Assembly (NCBI RefSeq): GCF_019207025.1
Contig: NZ_JAEEGC010000034.1
Location: 18,625-82,624 of the forward strand
Length of the DNA stretch: 64,000 nt
Direction: 5' to 3'
Source of the DNA: Clostridium thailandense
GTDB lineage: Bacteria > Bacillota > Clostridia > Clostridiales > Clostridiaceae
The position numbers and the translations under genes were made by a program. The notes beneath the pieces were generated by a model. It was not told the DNA's origin and ran no database searches. It saw nothing but the letters and a program-made list of their open reading frames with translations. This document shows positions 18,178-25,616 of the stretch, one piece after another; within the stretch, counting starts at the first letter, position 1; each line of letters opens with the position of its first letter.

Positions 18178-19539
18178 ATGAAAAAACACACAGGAAATGA
18201 TTTCACCACAGGAGATATTAAAACGCATATATTAAAATTTGCTGTACCAATGGTTATAGGACTTTTTTTAACTATGGGGTATACCATAATAAATACTATT
18301 TGGATTGGAAATTTACTTGGAAAGGAAGCTATGGCAGCTACTTCAGTAAGTTTTCCTATTACTTTTATACTCATTGCTATAGCCACAGGCTCAACTACAG
18401 CTATTTCTATATTAATATCTAGAAATTATGGAGCAAAAAACTTTAATACTATTAACAAAATAATAGAGACATCTTTTTCATTATTTTCTATACTAGCTGT
18501 GGTTCTTATATCTTTAGTATTTATTTTTAGAAATGAATTATTAAATTTAATGGGAACTCCAAAGGAAATATTTAATATGGCATCAAGTTACCTAGAAATA
18601 TTGCTTTTTGCTACATTTATTAATTATATATATTCTGTTATTAATTCAATTCTCTCAGGAATGGGAGATACAAAAACCTCGTTAATATTTCTCGTTTTGT
18701 CGACAATTGTAAATGCTGTATTAGATCCATTTCTTATAATGCAATTTAAGCTTAATGGCGCAGCGGCAGCATCCCTTATTTCAGGAGGCATTGCAATTAT
18801 TTCTGCAGTAACATGCCTAAAAAGGAAAAAACTTAAGATTAATATTATTCCTAAAAGACTTAGTTTTGATAAGGAAATAGTTTTAGAAATATTAAAAATA
18901 GGTATGCCAGCAACTATTCAACAGTGTTTAATGCCAATTAGCCTTATATTTATTACATCATTTATAAGCAGATTTGGTGCAGATGCTATTGCAGCTTATG
19001 CGGCAGCAAGTAAAGTAGATTATTTAGCTATAATGCCTGGTATGGCTATAGGAACCGCAGCCTCAGTTATAACAGGACAAAATATTGGGGCCAATAAATC
19101 AGATAGAGTAAAAGGAGTTTTTAAATGGGGATCATTGTTAAATTTTTCTATCGTTACTATAGTGGCTGTTTTAATTTCAGTTTTTCCAAATCAAATTCTT
19201 ATGATCTTCGCAAAAGACTCTAGAATTTTAAATATAGGATCAACCTATTTAAGAATTAATGCTTTAGTTTATTTGATATTCAGTATAACCTATGTAACTA
19301 ATGGTATTATAACAGGTTCAGGAAAAACTATGGTAACTATGACAATTTCAGCAGTATCACTTTTGCTCCTTAGAATACCACTCGCTAATTTTATGTCACA
19401 AACCAGCATAGGAATTAAAGGAATTTGGTATGCTATTTTAATTACCTCTGTATTTTCTACTATTTGCAGTATGCTTTATTATTTATCAGGAAAATACAAT
19501 GAAAATTTAATTATATGTGGAGAAGAAGTGTATAATTAA
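18178..19539 (+). CDS. MATE family efflux transporter
   Basis: This is a MATE exporter of about 453 residues with twelve predicted helices. The conserved N-terminal block (KFAVPMVIGLFLTMGYTIIN TIWIG, split here for length) and GQNIGANKSDRVKG in the second half support the family. An in-frame ATG at 18130 exists, but MKKHTGNDFTTGDIKTHILK starting at 18178 fits family N-termini and has AAGGA upstream. It is one of three MATE genes in the window and shares only family-level similarity with the others. Its position behind the LAL regulator suggests induction by that protein's ligand. Substrate unknown. Confidence 0.9.
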   Translation: MKKHTGNDFTTGDIKTHILKFAVPMVIGLFLTMGYTIINTIWIGNLLGKEAMAATSVSFPITFILIAIATGSTTAISILISRNYGAKNFNTINKIIETSFSLFSILAVVLISLVFIFRNELLNLMGTPKEIFNMASSYLEILLFATFINYIYSVINSILSGMGDTKTSLIFLVLSTIVNAVLDPFLIMQFKLNGAAAASLISGGIAIISAVTCLKRKKLKINIIPKRLSFDKEIVLEILKIGMPATIQQCLMPISLIFITSFISRFGADAIAAYAAASKVDYLAIMPGMAIGTAASVITGQNIGANKSDRVKGVFKWGSLLNFSIVTIVAVLISVFPNQILMIFAKDSRILNIGSTYLRINALVYLIFSITYVTNGIITGSGKTMVTMTISAVSLLLLRIPLANFMSQTSIGIKGIWYAILITSVFSTICSMLYYLSGKYNENLIICGEEVYN

Positions 19540-19567
19540 GCATAAGCAGGCTGAATATATTTAAGAT

Positions 19568-19622
19568 AAAGTGCTTTTAAAGTATTAAAGAGTAAGACTT
19601 TAAAGCACTCTTTTGTTTTATT
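19568..19622. terminator. Terminator between MATE and nitroreductase genes
   Basis: AGTGCTTTTAAAGT (19570-19583) pairs with ACTTTAAAGCACT (19597-19609), followed by CTTTTGTTTT on the plus strand. It could also serve the convergent gene. Confidence 0.75.
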
Positions 19623-19664
19623 ACAATGGATTTTAACTATGTAGTGTTCAATAATATGGAGGCA

Positions 19665-20462
19665 CTATATCAAATTTATAAAAGTAAACTCTAATGGATT
19701 TCTGTCAACTAACCTTGAATAAGTAGATTTTGGATATCCTACCATAACAGCACCAGTAATTTTCTTGTTCTTGGGGATATTAAATAATTCAATTAATGGG
19801 GAATTATCTTTCATAGCAACTCTTTCAAACATTCCAGCCCAGCATGAGCCTAATCCTAGCGTTGGTGCATACAACTCCAAATACGCTAATGAAAAAATAG
19901 AATTTTCTCTTCCTCGTGGAAAGTTCAAATCAGCAGTTGCCAGGATAAGGCTAGATGCTCCTCGCAAAATTGTATCAATTTCTTTTTCACGATATGGCTT
20001 TGTAAAGTTGCTTGATACATTATCCTTCTCAAATTCTTCAATGACAAGTTTAACAGCCTCATCAAGTATTTTTCTATCATCTATGATGACATAGGATATG
20101 CCTTGCAGATTATGTCCACTAGGAGCAAAATGAGCAATATTCACAAGAGTTATTAATTTTTCTCTTGGGACAGGAGTTTCTTTATATGTGCGAATGGAAC
20201 GCCTTGAACGAAGAAAGTTTTCTGCCTCCTCAGGGCTTAACTTTGGAAATTTTTTTGAGCTGATTTGATTGGATAAAGGTGTTTTTATATTATCAATTGC
20301 TTCCTTTGGGCATATAGCTACACAATGACCACAGGAAATACAATCTTTACTACAAATTTCTTCAGGTCCATTTTTGCTAAGCCTTAATACATATTCTGGG
20401 CACTCATCTACGCATAAACCACATTTAATACATTTCTCTTGATCTACAGTTATCAAATTCAT
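19665..20462 (-). CDS. Ferredoxin-nitroreductase fusion protein
   Basis: The 265-residue protein begins with a two-cluster ferredoxin: Cys11-x2-Cys-x2-Cys-x3-Cys21 and Cys41-x2-Cys-x2-Cys-x3-Cys51, with a further Cys37. It continues as an FMN-dependent nitroreductase (RRSIRTYKETPVPREKL; APSGHNLQGISYVIID; GLGSCWAGMFERVA). The ferredoxin part replaces NAD(P)H as electron donor in anaerobes. It reduces nitro or quinone-like compounds. RBS AAAGGAGA on the minus strand. The neighbours are unrelated, and it is probably monocistronic. Assignment firm, physiological substrate unknown. Confidence 0.9.
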   Translation of the reverse strand: MNLITVDQEKCIKCGLCVDECPEYVLRLSKNGPEEICSKDCISCGHCVAICPKEAIDNIKTPLSNQISSKKFPKLSPEEAENFLRSRRSIRTYKETPVPREKLITLVNIAHFAPSGHNLQGISYVIIDDRKILDEAVKLVIEEFEKDNVSSNFTKPYREKEIDTILRGASSLILATADLNFPRGRENSIFSLAYLELYAPTLGLGSCWAGMFERVAMKDNSPLIELFNIPKNKKITGAVMVGYPKSTYSRLVDRNPLEFTFINLI

Positions 20463-20706
20463 TTTTATTTCTCCTTTACTTTAAACAAATAATAAGGTCT
20501 ATTTATAGTTATATATCGTTATGAAAGACTTATGATTTATATCATAGGCCTAATAATATAAAATTAATGAAAGTAAATTTCTTTTAAGTTAGTATACCAT
20601 TAAAGAATTTTTTTAAATAGATGTTAAATTATCATAGGATAAATAATCACATCATCATTACCATTAAGATTAATAATAATTTGTTTGAAAAATTTTTGTT
20701 TTCTAA

Positions 20707-20916
20707 ATGTCTATTCATTTTCATATCTTCCTCTCTAAAGGTATTATGGGAACACCAGAAGGGCAAAAACTTTTACATCATCCTTTAGTAGGAGACTTAT
20801 ACTTAAGCTATATTTCCTTTAAGTCTACAGAAATAGAGGGAGCAAGTATTACCATTCAAATGCCTATAGATGATTATACAAAAAATAAATTGGAACAGCT
20901 TATGTTAACAACATAA
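20707..20916 (+). pseudogene. XRE/MmyB-type regulator, C-terminal remnant
   Basis: From residue 14 on, the frame reads like the extreme C-terminus of helix-turn-helix regulators with a MmyB-like ligand-binding domain (GTPEGQKLLHHPLVGDLYLS; then a strand ending in a PIDDYTKNKLEQL tail). The helix-turn-helix and most of the ligand domain are missing. The first dozen residues look like unrelated sequence read through. Such regulators commonly sit beside short-chain dehydrogenase genes, and a broken one lies directly next to it on the other strand, two bases away. Confidence 0.6.
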
Positions 20917-20917
20917 A

Positions 20918-21205
20918 TCAATACTGTTTGGAGTCGTATATAAATTGAAAGTGTCCAAGGTGGTTTGTTGCAAATTGAGATTCATATCCCCTAAAATCTT
21001 TCATTAGTGGCGGAGCCATGATTCCAGCACTATTTACTAAGATGTGAAGGGGGCGGTTAGAAGCTAAAAACCTTTCTGAAAATTTATCGATAGAAATAGG
21101 ATACATAAGATCTAAACTTTCTAACTCTATATTTTCTATAACTTCTTTTGCAGTTGTAGAAAAGTTATACCCTGAATTTATTGATGCTTGAATAGTATTT
21201 TTCAT
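20918..21205 (-). pseudogene. Short-chain dehydrogenase/reductase, internally deleted and truncated
   Basis: The start is normal (MKNTIQASINSGYNFSTTAK behind AAAGGAGA), but the sequence then jumps from KEVIENIE to LESLDLMYPISIDKFSERFL, skipping the Rossmann glycine motif TGxxxGIG. The next conserved blocks are present (LHILVNSAGIMAPPLMKD; GYESQFATNHLGHFQ). The frame ends right after GHFQ, before the catalytic Tyr-x3-Lys. About 95 of some 310-320 residues remain, so it cannot bind NAD(P)H or act as an enzyme. Confidence 0.8.
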
Positions 21206-21402
21206 ATATTTCTCCTTTTCTATACACAGCCTAATTATTAAAATGAGCTCAAATCGCTAGCGTTATACTTAGTATATTTCTTAGAGTGCAGTGTAAGTCA
21301 ATAGGAAATTTCAAAAATATTGATCAATAAGTATAGTAACATTTATAATAGTAACTATATTATTACATAAAACTATAGATTGTTATTTAGAGGTGTGCAG
21401 TT

Positions 21403-21801
21403 ATGAATTTCTCAATAAAAGAAGTAGCAGAAAAATTAAATATATCACAGTATACATTAAGATATTATGAAAGGGAAGGCTTGATACCTTCAGTACAACG
21501 TGACAACAATGGTAGGAGGGTATACACAGATGCTGATTTAGGATGGCTTCAAATTGTATGTTGTATGCGAGCTACAGGAATGTCTATTTCATATATAAAA
21601 AAATATGTTGATCTTTGCATTAGCAGCAAGGATACTTTAGATGAAAGGCGTAAGATTATGCTTGAACAAAAAGAAATAATAGAAGAAGAGATAAAAAAAT
21701 ATACTGATCTTCTTGAACTTGTGAATATGAAGTTAGATTATTATGATAAAAAAGTTTCTAAAGATGAATTAAAAGAGTTAATTATTGAAAAAAAGAAGTA
21801 A
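21403..21801 (+). CDS. MerR family transcriptional regulator (AdhR-like)
   Basis: This 132-residue protein is a minimal MerR regulator: winged helix (FSIKEVAEKLNISQYTLRYY EREGLIP, in family register), then a dimerisation coiled coil (about 80-118) and a short tail without a ligand domain or the cysteines of metal sensors. Small regulators of this type (AdhR, YfmP-like) control aldehyde, aldo/keto-reductase or SDR genes. The broken SDR gene 200 bp away on the other strand would fit as the former target. The upstream region has the direct repeat TAGTAAC around 21337 and 21350, which may be its box. RBS GAGGTG. Confidence 0.85.
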   Translation: MNFSIKEVAEKLNISQYTLRYYEREGLIPSVQRDNNGRRVYTDADLGWLQIVCCMRATGMSISYIKKYVDLCISSKDTLDERRKIMLEQKEIIEEEIKKYTDLLELVNMKLDYYDKKVSKDELKELIIEKKK

Positions 21802-21847
21802 CTGATTCTATTACATAAAAAAGGTCTAAAATATCCTTGTTAATGTG

Positions 21848-21880
21848 AACTGCACCACAAGTAAGTGCAGTTTTTATTAT
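21848..21880 (+). terminator. Terminator after the MerR gene
   Basis: AACTGCAC (21848-21855) pairs with GTGCAGTT (21865-21872) and is followed by TTTATTAT. Confidence 0.7.
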
Positions 21881-22139
21881 ATGTTCTCTCAGACTATGGT
21901 TTGAATGATGTTCCGCTTTGGGGGGTCTAACTTTTACGCAGAACTAGGGACATTTGTGTTAAAGTAGGGGTTTGGCGTAATTGTTGTGTTTGTTGTGGCT
22001 TTAACATATAAACATTTATGAGACTTGATAGTTATATACAACATGAATTTAAGGAGTATACTTATAACCAAATGAGAATATTAAGATATGTAATAGTAAA
22101 TCCTAATATTACACATGTATTATATAAGGAGGACAGCAA

Positions 22140-22694
22140 ATGAAGACTAAAAAAGCAATTAGTATTATATCAATATTTATGGGCATTTTTATATTAATAT
22201 TTTCATTTTTATATACTGATAATAATACGAGTTATGTTTATAATTCGAGAGTAACAATCTCTAAAGTGACAGAAGGGTTCACATATGCGGATTACTATAA
22301 TAGCAGATATGAATTCTCAATTAAATACCCAAGCATTTTGATCAATGGTAATGAATCAGAAAATGGAGATGGAATTACCTTAATCGATGAAAGCGGGACG
22401 GTAAAACTTACGGTATTTGGAAGCAATAATATATTTGACATAACCCCAAGCCAAGCATACAAAAATGCATTGAAGGAGGTTAAAAAAGCTTCGTATAAAA
22501 AACAAAAGGATAATTGGTATATTATTTCCTCGATTAAAAATAATAAAATTATATATAAAAAAGAAGTCGTAGGGAAAGGTTCAACTAATACTTTTATATT
22601 TGAATATCCTTTAACACAAAAAAAATTATATGACGAATTTCTTTTGAATCTTAATAATTATTTTAAAACTCCAGGAATCCATGAAGTTCATTAG
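22140..22694 (+). CDS. Membrane-anchored protein with PsbP-like domain, function unknown
   Basis: The 184-residue protein begins with an uncleaved-looking signal anchor (MKTKKAISIISIFMGIFILI) and continues as one extracytoplasmic domain with the pattern YYNSRYEFSIKYPS ... GITLIDESGTVKLTVFG. This recalls PsbP-like/DUF surface domains of Firmicutes. There is no lipobox cysteine. RBS AAGGAGGA is ideal. It lies just upstream of the putative spore-coat island but lacks the sigma-K-type promoter of those genes, so I do not include it with them. No specific function can be given. Confidence 0.6.
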   Translation: MKTKKAISIISIFMGIFILIFSFLYTDNNTSYVYNSRVTISKVTEGFTYADYYNSRYEFSIKYPSILINGNESENGDGITLIDESGTVKLTVFGSNNIFDITPSQAYKNALKEVKKASYKKQKDNWYIISSIKNNKIIYKKEVVGKGSTNTFIFEYPLTQKKLYDEFLLNLNNYFKTPGIHEVH

Positions 22695-22758
22695 TAAAAG
22701 AAATAGGATTGATTTTTAAGTTTTTAAGTCAGTATCTAAATATAAAAAGATCTAGCTA

Positions 22759-22784
22759 TAGACGGCATAGGCCGCCTTTTTTTA
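22759..22784 (+). terminator. Terminator
   Basis: GACGGC (22761-22766) and GCCGCC (22771-22776) form a short GC-rich stem with one mismatch, followed by seven T residues. Confidence 0.65.
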
Positions 22785-22791
22785 TACAGTA

Positions 22792-22819
22792 ACAATAGTT
22801 AGTCCTATAGCATAAACTG
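22792..22819 (+). promoter_or_regulatory. Sigma-K-like promoter (late mother-cell sporulation)
   Basis: AC (22792-22793), exactly 17 bases, then CATAAACTG (22811-22819). The sigma-K consensus is AC-N16/17-CATANNNTA, so one position differs. The distance to the start codon at 22852 is suitable. Confidence 0.55.
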
Positions 22820-22851
22820 TTAGAGTGAACAAAAAAGATAGGAGAATGAAA

Positions 22852-23634
22852 ATGGCCTATGTGAGATTGAACCTTTATAATAGAACTCCTCAAACTGTGG
22901 AGTATGCTTTTTTAACAGATCCTAATCAAGCACCAACGACGTGGGTAGCTATCCCTCCTGGAGGAATGAGAGTAACCTATCCATATGTAGGACGAGATTA
23001 TATAGTGTACCGTTACTTAGGAAGCAGTACTATGTCTAGAATCATACAGATACAAGCTTACAATGATCCAGTTCATTGGTGGAAGTTTGTTCCACTTTCT
23101 GTAATTCCTAATCTTGTTGGTGCGCCTGAATATGTAGGTAAAGATATGAGAAAGAACTATCGATGTATGCAAGAATATTTGTATAGAGATTATAATAGTT
23201 ATCAGGCATTTTATTGCCCTTTTATGTGTCCTTATCTAAGATATCAAAGGTCTAACTATAGACGGCAGTGGTACTTGCATAAAATAGATGATAACTTTTG
23301 TGAGATAAATACGTCTGAGCAGTGGTCTGATTCTATTAAAACTTTGGGTCCCTTTGAGTCTAAATATGAGGCAGTAGAAAAGCGAGTTGAATTAGCAAAG
23401 CAAGGTATATGCAAGCTAGATAAAATTCCTGATTTCAAATTTTATGTGCATAAATTTAACACAGGTTTATGTGAGGAGAATTTCTTAAAACAAGAAGATT
23501 ATCAAAAAGAACTTCCTCATCCTCAGAAAATAGTTCAATCTTGGGGCCCGTATGATTCAGAGGATGAGGCAATAGCAAAACAATATGAACTATACAAACA
23601 AAAAATATGTACGAAGATTCCATATCTAATGTGA
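22852..23634 (+). CDS. Tyr/Cys-rich protein with two C-terminal repeats; putative spore coat protein
   Basis: I do not recognise this 260-residue protein. An N-terminal beta-rich part (1-100) is followed by a Tyr/Cys-rich bridge (RCMQEYLYRDYNSYQAFYCP, then FMCPYLRYQR). Two related C-terminal repeats (about 140-188 and 198-254) each start with an aromatic-Y-x-HK, have a central GP[FY]xS, then EAxxK and end in KQxIC, with one early and one late cysteine (150/187; 207/253). No signal peptide is present. The start at 22852 has ATAGGAG seven bases upstream; the in-frame GTG at 22825 and ATG at 22846 are less well placed. A sigma-K-like promoter, Tyr/Cys-richness and similar neighbours suggest the spore surface. 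That localisation is inference. Confidence 0.55.
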   Translation: MAYVRLNLYNRTPQTVEYAFLTDPNQAPTTWVAIPPGGMRVTYPYVGRDYIVYRYLGSSTMSRIIQIQAYNDPVHWWKFVPLSVIPNLVGAPEYVGKDMRKNYRCMQEYLYRDYNSYQAFYCPFMCPYLRYQRSNYRRQWYLHKIDDNFCEINTSEQWSDSIKTLGPFESKYEAVEKRVELAKQGICKLDKIPDFKFYVHKFNTGLCEENFLKQEDYQKELPHPQKIVQSWGPYDSEDEAIAKQYELYKQKICTKIPYLM

Positions 23635-23719
23635 GTATGCTAATAAATGTTCTATTTTTATATTTACGCTGAAATTAATTATGGGACGCATGTAGATTTA
23701 CTAATATAGATTTAGAATA

Positions 23720-23786
23720 GGGGGATGTCGCACTATAAGTCAACTTTCAGTTGTGATTTTCTAATAGAACGACAACCCTTTTTTAC
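23720..23786. terminator. Bidirectional terminator between convergent genes
   Basis: GGGATGTCG (23722-23730) pairs with CGACAACCC (23770-23778) with one mismatch and is followed by TTTTTTA on the plus strand. It lies between genes ending at 23634 and 23783. Confidence 0.6.
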
Positions 23787-24394
23787 ATAAAGCTATTGGA
23801 GGCATAATTAAAACGATAGAATTTAAAAAAGCATTGTGTGTTCACAGGTGCCTGACTCGGACCGGTAAAGTTTGTTCTTTTTAAAATACTATAAGCTAAG
23901 TAATCGGGTGTATCGAAAGAAACAGTTCCAATAATCTGCACTCCAGACTCAATTTCTGGAAGAACTTTGACGTACTGGGCATAATCACTCCATACCTCTT
24001 TCCAACCTTTAGAAGTAAATCGAATGGCATAATACTGATCTATCCAATAGCCTGTTCCTCCTCCAAGCCTTACTGTAATTATCAGGTTGGTATCCCAATT
24101 TATCTGAACGGCTGTTATAAGACCTCTTTTTTCATAGACCTGCTCATAGATACCATTCACGTTATCATAAAGAATAAAAATCCCGGTAAGACCTTGAAGG
24201 TTTAAAATTACAGCTAACTGAAATTCCCTAGTATGTTTTAAATTCATTTTCATAATGGTGATGTTTTCGCTTTTTATAAGTTCGGAGTATTGAGGAAACT
24301 TGGATTTTAAGCTTATATATATCCATTTAGGTATAGTATAAGCTTCTTGGAAATTCCTTTTATAATAACTTTGAGGGTAGGTATAACCATACAT
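23783..24394 (-). CDS. Uncharacterised protein of the putative spore-coat cluster
   Basis: This 203-residue protein is not recognised. It begins with a Tyr-rich MYGYTYPQSYYKRNFQ, like its neighbours' MY-starting Tyr/Cys-rich N-termini. It continues as a beta-rich domain with LAVILNLQGLTGIFILYDN, a glycine patch (RLGGGTGYWIDQYY) and KGWKEVWSDYAQY, and ends FYRFNYASNSFM. It has a single cysteine and no signal peptide or membrane segment. A near-perfect sigma-K-like promoter lies at 24429-24456. A role in the spore coat or exosporium is suggested by promoter and neighbours only. Confidence 0.5.
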   Translation of the reverse strand: MYGYTYPQSYYKRNFQEAYTIPKWIYISLKSKFPQYSELIKSENITIMKMNLKHTREFQLAVILNLQGLTGIFILYDNVNGIYEQVYEKRGLITAVQINWDTNLIITVRLGGGTGYWIDQYYAIRFTSKGWKEVWSDYAQYVKVLPEIESGVQIIGTVSFDTPDYLAYSILKRTNFTGPSQAPVNTQCFFKFYRFNYASNSFM

Positions 24395-24428
24395 TTAATA
24401 AACTCCTTTTAGCATAATCTTAACAATG

Positions 24429-24456
24429 TATAATATGTATTTATGAGGGCCTTTGT
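24429..24456 (-). promoter_or_regulatory. Sigma-K-like promoter for the gene at 23783-24394
   Basis: On the minus strand: AC (24456-24455), 17 bases, CATATTATA (24437-24429), a full match to AC-N17-CATANNNTA. Confidence 0.65.
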
Positions 24457-24495
24457 GTTGGCAAGTTTTTACTATTTTTAATAAGTGTTTAAAAC

Positions 24496-24523
24496 ACCGA
24501 AAATAAAGTTCAAACATAGTATG
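24496..24523 (+). promoter_or_regulatory. Sigma-K-like promoter for the gene at 24586
   Basis: AC (24496-24497), 17 bases, CATAGTATG (24515-24523), matching the sigma-K consensus except at the last base. It is only about 40 bp from the divergent promoter at 24429-24456. Confidence 0.55.
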
Positions 24524-24547
24524 ATAAGGAAGTATGTTTATAAATTT

Positions 24548-24591
24548 ATCCATTCAATAGAAATGCTGAGAATAGATACTATTGAATGGAT
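24548..24591 (+). repeat. Perfect 13-bp inverted repeat covering the start codon of the next gene
   Basis: ATCCATTCAATAG (24548-24560) is exactly complementary to CTATTGAATGGAT (24579-24591), with an 18-base loop. The ATG at 24586 lies inside the 3' arm. In RNA this hairpin would hide the start codon. Confidence 0.75.
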
Positions 24592-24966
24592 TCTCCTGAA
24601 ATCTTTGTAGATAGTGATTATATACTTGCTTTAAAGACTGCCGACAAATATTGTTGTGCTTGGCTTAGCAGAGCTGGTTCTATAGCTTATGATCTGATCT
24701 CAGATAATATAAAAAGTCAGTACAAAGATAAGGAAGATTTTATAATGCAATTTGCAGGTGTATCAAATCCTCATCATGAAGCATTTGAAATATCTGGATG
24801 CAGCTGCAGGGCAAAAGACCGGATTACTTTTAGAGTATGGATGTACTATCACTATACCGGCGAATATATACCGCCCTATAAGCGGCCGGATAACAATACA
24901 TTTATAGAATTAATAAAAATTGAGGAAGAAACGTGGTTAGTCGATAAAGTTACCACAAAACCATAA
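24586..24966 (+). CDS. Small uncharacterised protein, possibly N-terminally truncated
   Basis: The 126-residue frame (MDSPEIFVDSDYILALKTAD ... AWLSRAGSIAYDLISDNIKS) looks like a compact NTF2-like domain of the kind usually borne on lipoproteins, including ISGCSCRAKDRITFRVWMYY and a conserved ending in EETWLVDKVT. A TGA sits directly before the ATG, so the frame cannot be extended. No ribosome binding site is visible, and the start lies in a hairpin arm. Either the gene lost its signal-peptide region or translation is controlled by the hairpin. A sigma-K-like promoter lies 62 bases upstream. Function unknown. Confidence 0.5.
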   Translation: MDSPEIFVDSDYILALKTADKYCCAWLSRAGSIAYDLISDNIKSQYKDKEDFIMQFAGVSNPHHEAFEISGCSCRAKDRITFRVWMYYHYTGEYIPPYKRPDNNTFIELIKIEEETWLVDKVTTKP

Positions 24967-24987
24967 TTCTGATTTATGAGGATTTAT

Positions 24988-25025
24988 AGAGGGTGATACC
25001 TTGGAATTTTGGTACCACCCTTTAA
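24988..25025. terminator. Bidirectional terminator between convergent genes
   Basis: AGGGTGATACC (24990-25000) pairs with GGTACCACCCT (25011-25021) with one mismatch, followed by TTTAACTTTA. Confidence 0.7.
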
Positions 25026-25031
25026 CTTTAC

Positions 25032-25541
25032 TTATCTCCAGGATCCATTAATACAAGTTATATCTTTTCCACCTACATTAATTTTTGCTCCATAAGAGTA
25101 TACTTTGTCAGCATAAAAGCAATCATTAGGGTTTTTGGCTTCAGTAATTCCCTGAATTTCCGGTTCCAAAGTTTCGCCGTCAGGAGTTTCTATTGGCTCC
25201 CCAGGAGCAACTTTTTGAGGAGGGAAAAGAACCAGTGTCTTTTTAGATCCGCTTAATTGAATGCTGCAGATTTGATTACTGTATAATTTAAGCTTTTGAC
25301 CTTTGGTATTAAAACCGAAAAAGGCAAAATAAGCGGCAGGGTCTCCAGCTAATCCAAATAAATGGTAAATGCCATCTAGGGACTTTAGCGGAGCATTAAA
25401 AGAAATGTAATAAGTTTCGGGAACCGTTGAGTTCCTTACAACTTCATACATTGCAGCCTTACTCATGCACTGCATTTCCTGAGGCATTCTGTCCAATAAA
25501 TAAGGGCAAAGGTAATGAGAATATGGACAAATATTATACAT
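25032..25541 (-). CDS. Cys-bounded repeat-domain protein (one copy); putative spore coat protein
   Basis: This 169-residue protein is not recognised. Layout: a Tyr/Cys-rich start (MYNICPYSHYLCPYLL); one domain of about 75 residues running from Cys25 (CMSKAAMYEVV) through PETYYISF, GIYHLFGLAGDP and YFAFFGF to Cys92 (YSNQICSIQLSG); a Pro/Glu linker; and a C-terminal module CFYADKVYSYGAKI ... ITCINGSWR, resembling DUF1496/vWC-like small Cys modules. The same domain occurs twice in the next gene. No signal peptide. RBS GAGGAGAT. A sigma-K-like promoter at 25572-25599 suggests expression in the mother cell and placement on the spore. Function unknown. Confidence 0.55.
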   Translation of the reverse strand: MYNICPYSHYLCPYLLDRMPQEMQCMSKAAMYEVVRNSTVPETYYISFNAPLKSLDGIYHLFGLAGDPAAYFAFFGFNTKGQKLKLYSNQICSIQLSGSKKTLVLFPPQKVAPGEPIETPDGETLEPEIQGITEAKNPNDCFYADKVYSYGAKINVGGKDITCINGSWR

Positions 25542-25571
25542 TTATATCTCCTCTATTGAATATTTACATAA

Positions 25572-25599
25572 TATATTATGTTGACATGAATGTATAAGT
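25572..25599 (-). promoter_or_regulatory. Sigma-K-like promoter for the gene at 25032-25541
   Basis: On the minus strand: AC (25599-25598), 17 bases, CATAATATA (25580-25572), a full consensus match. Confidence 0.65.
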
Positions 25600-25616
25600 T
25601 CCTACATAGCTACTGT

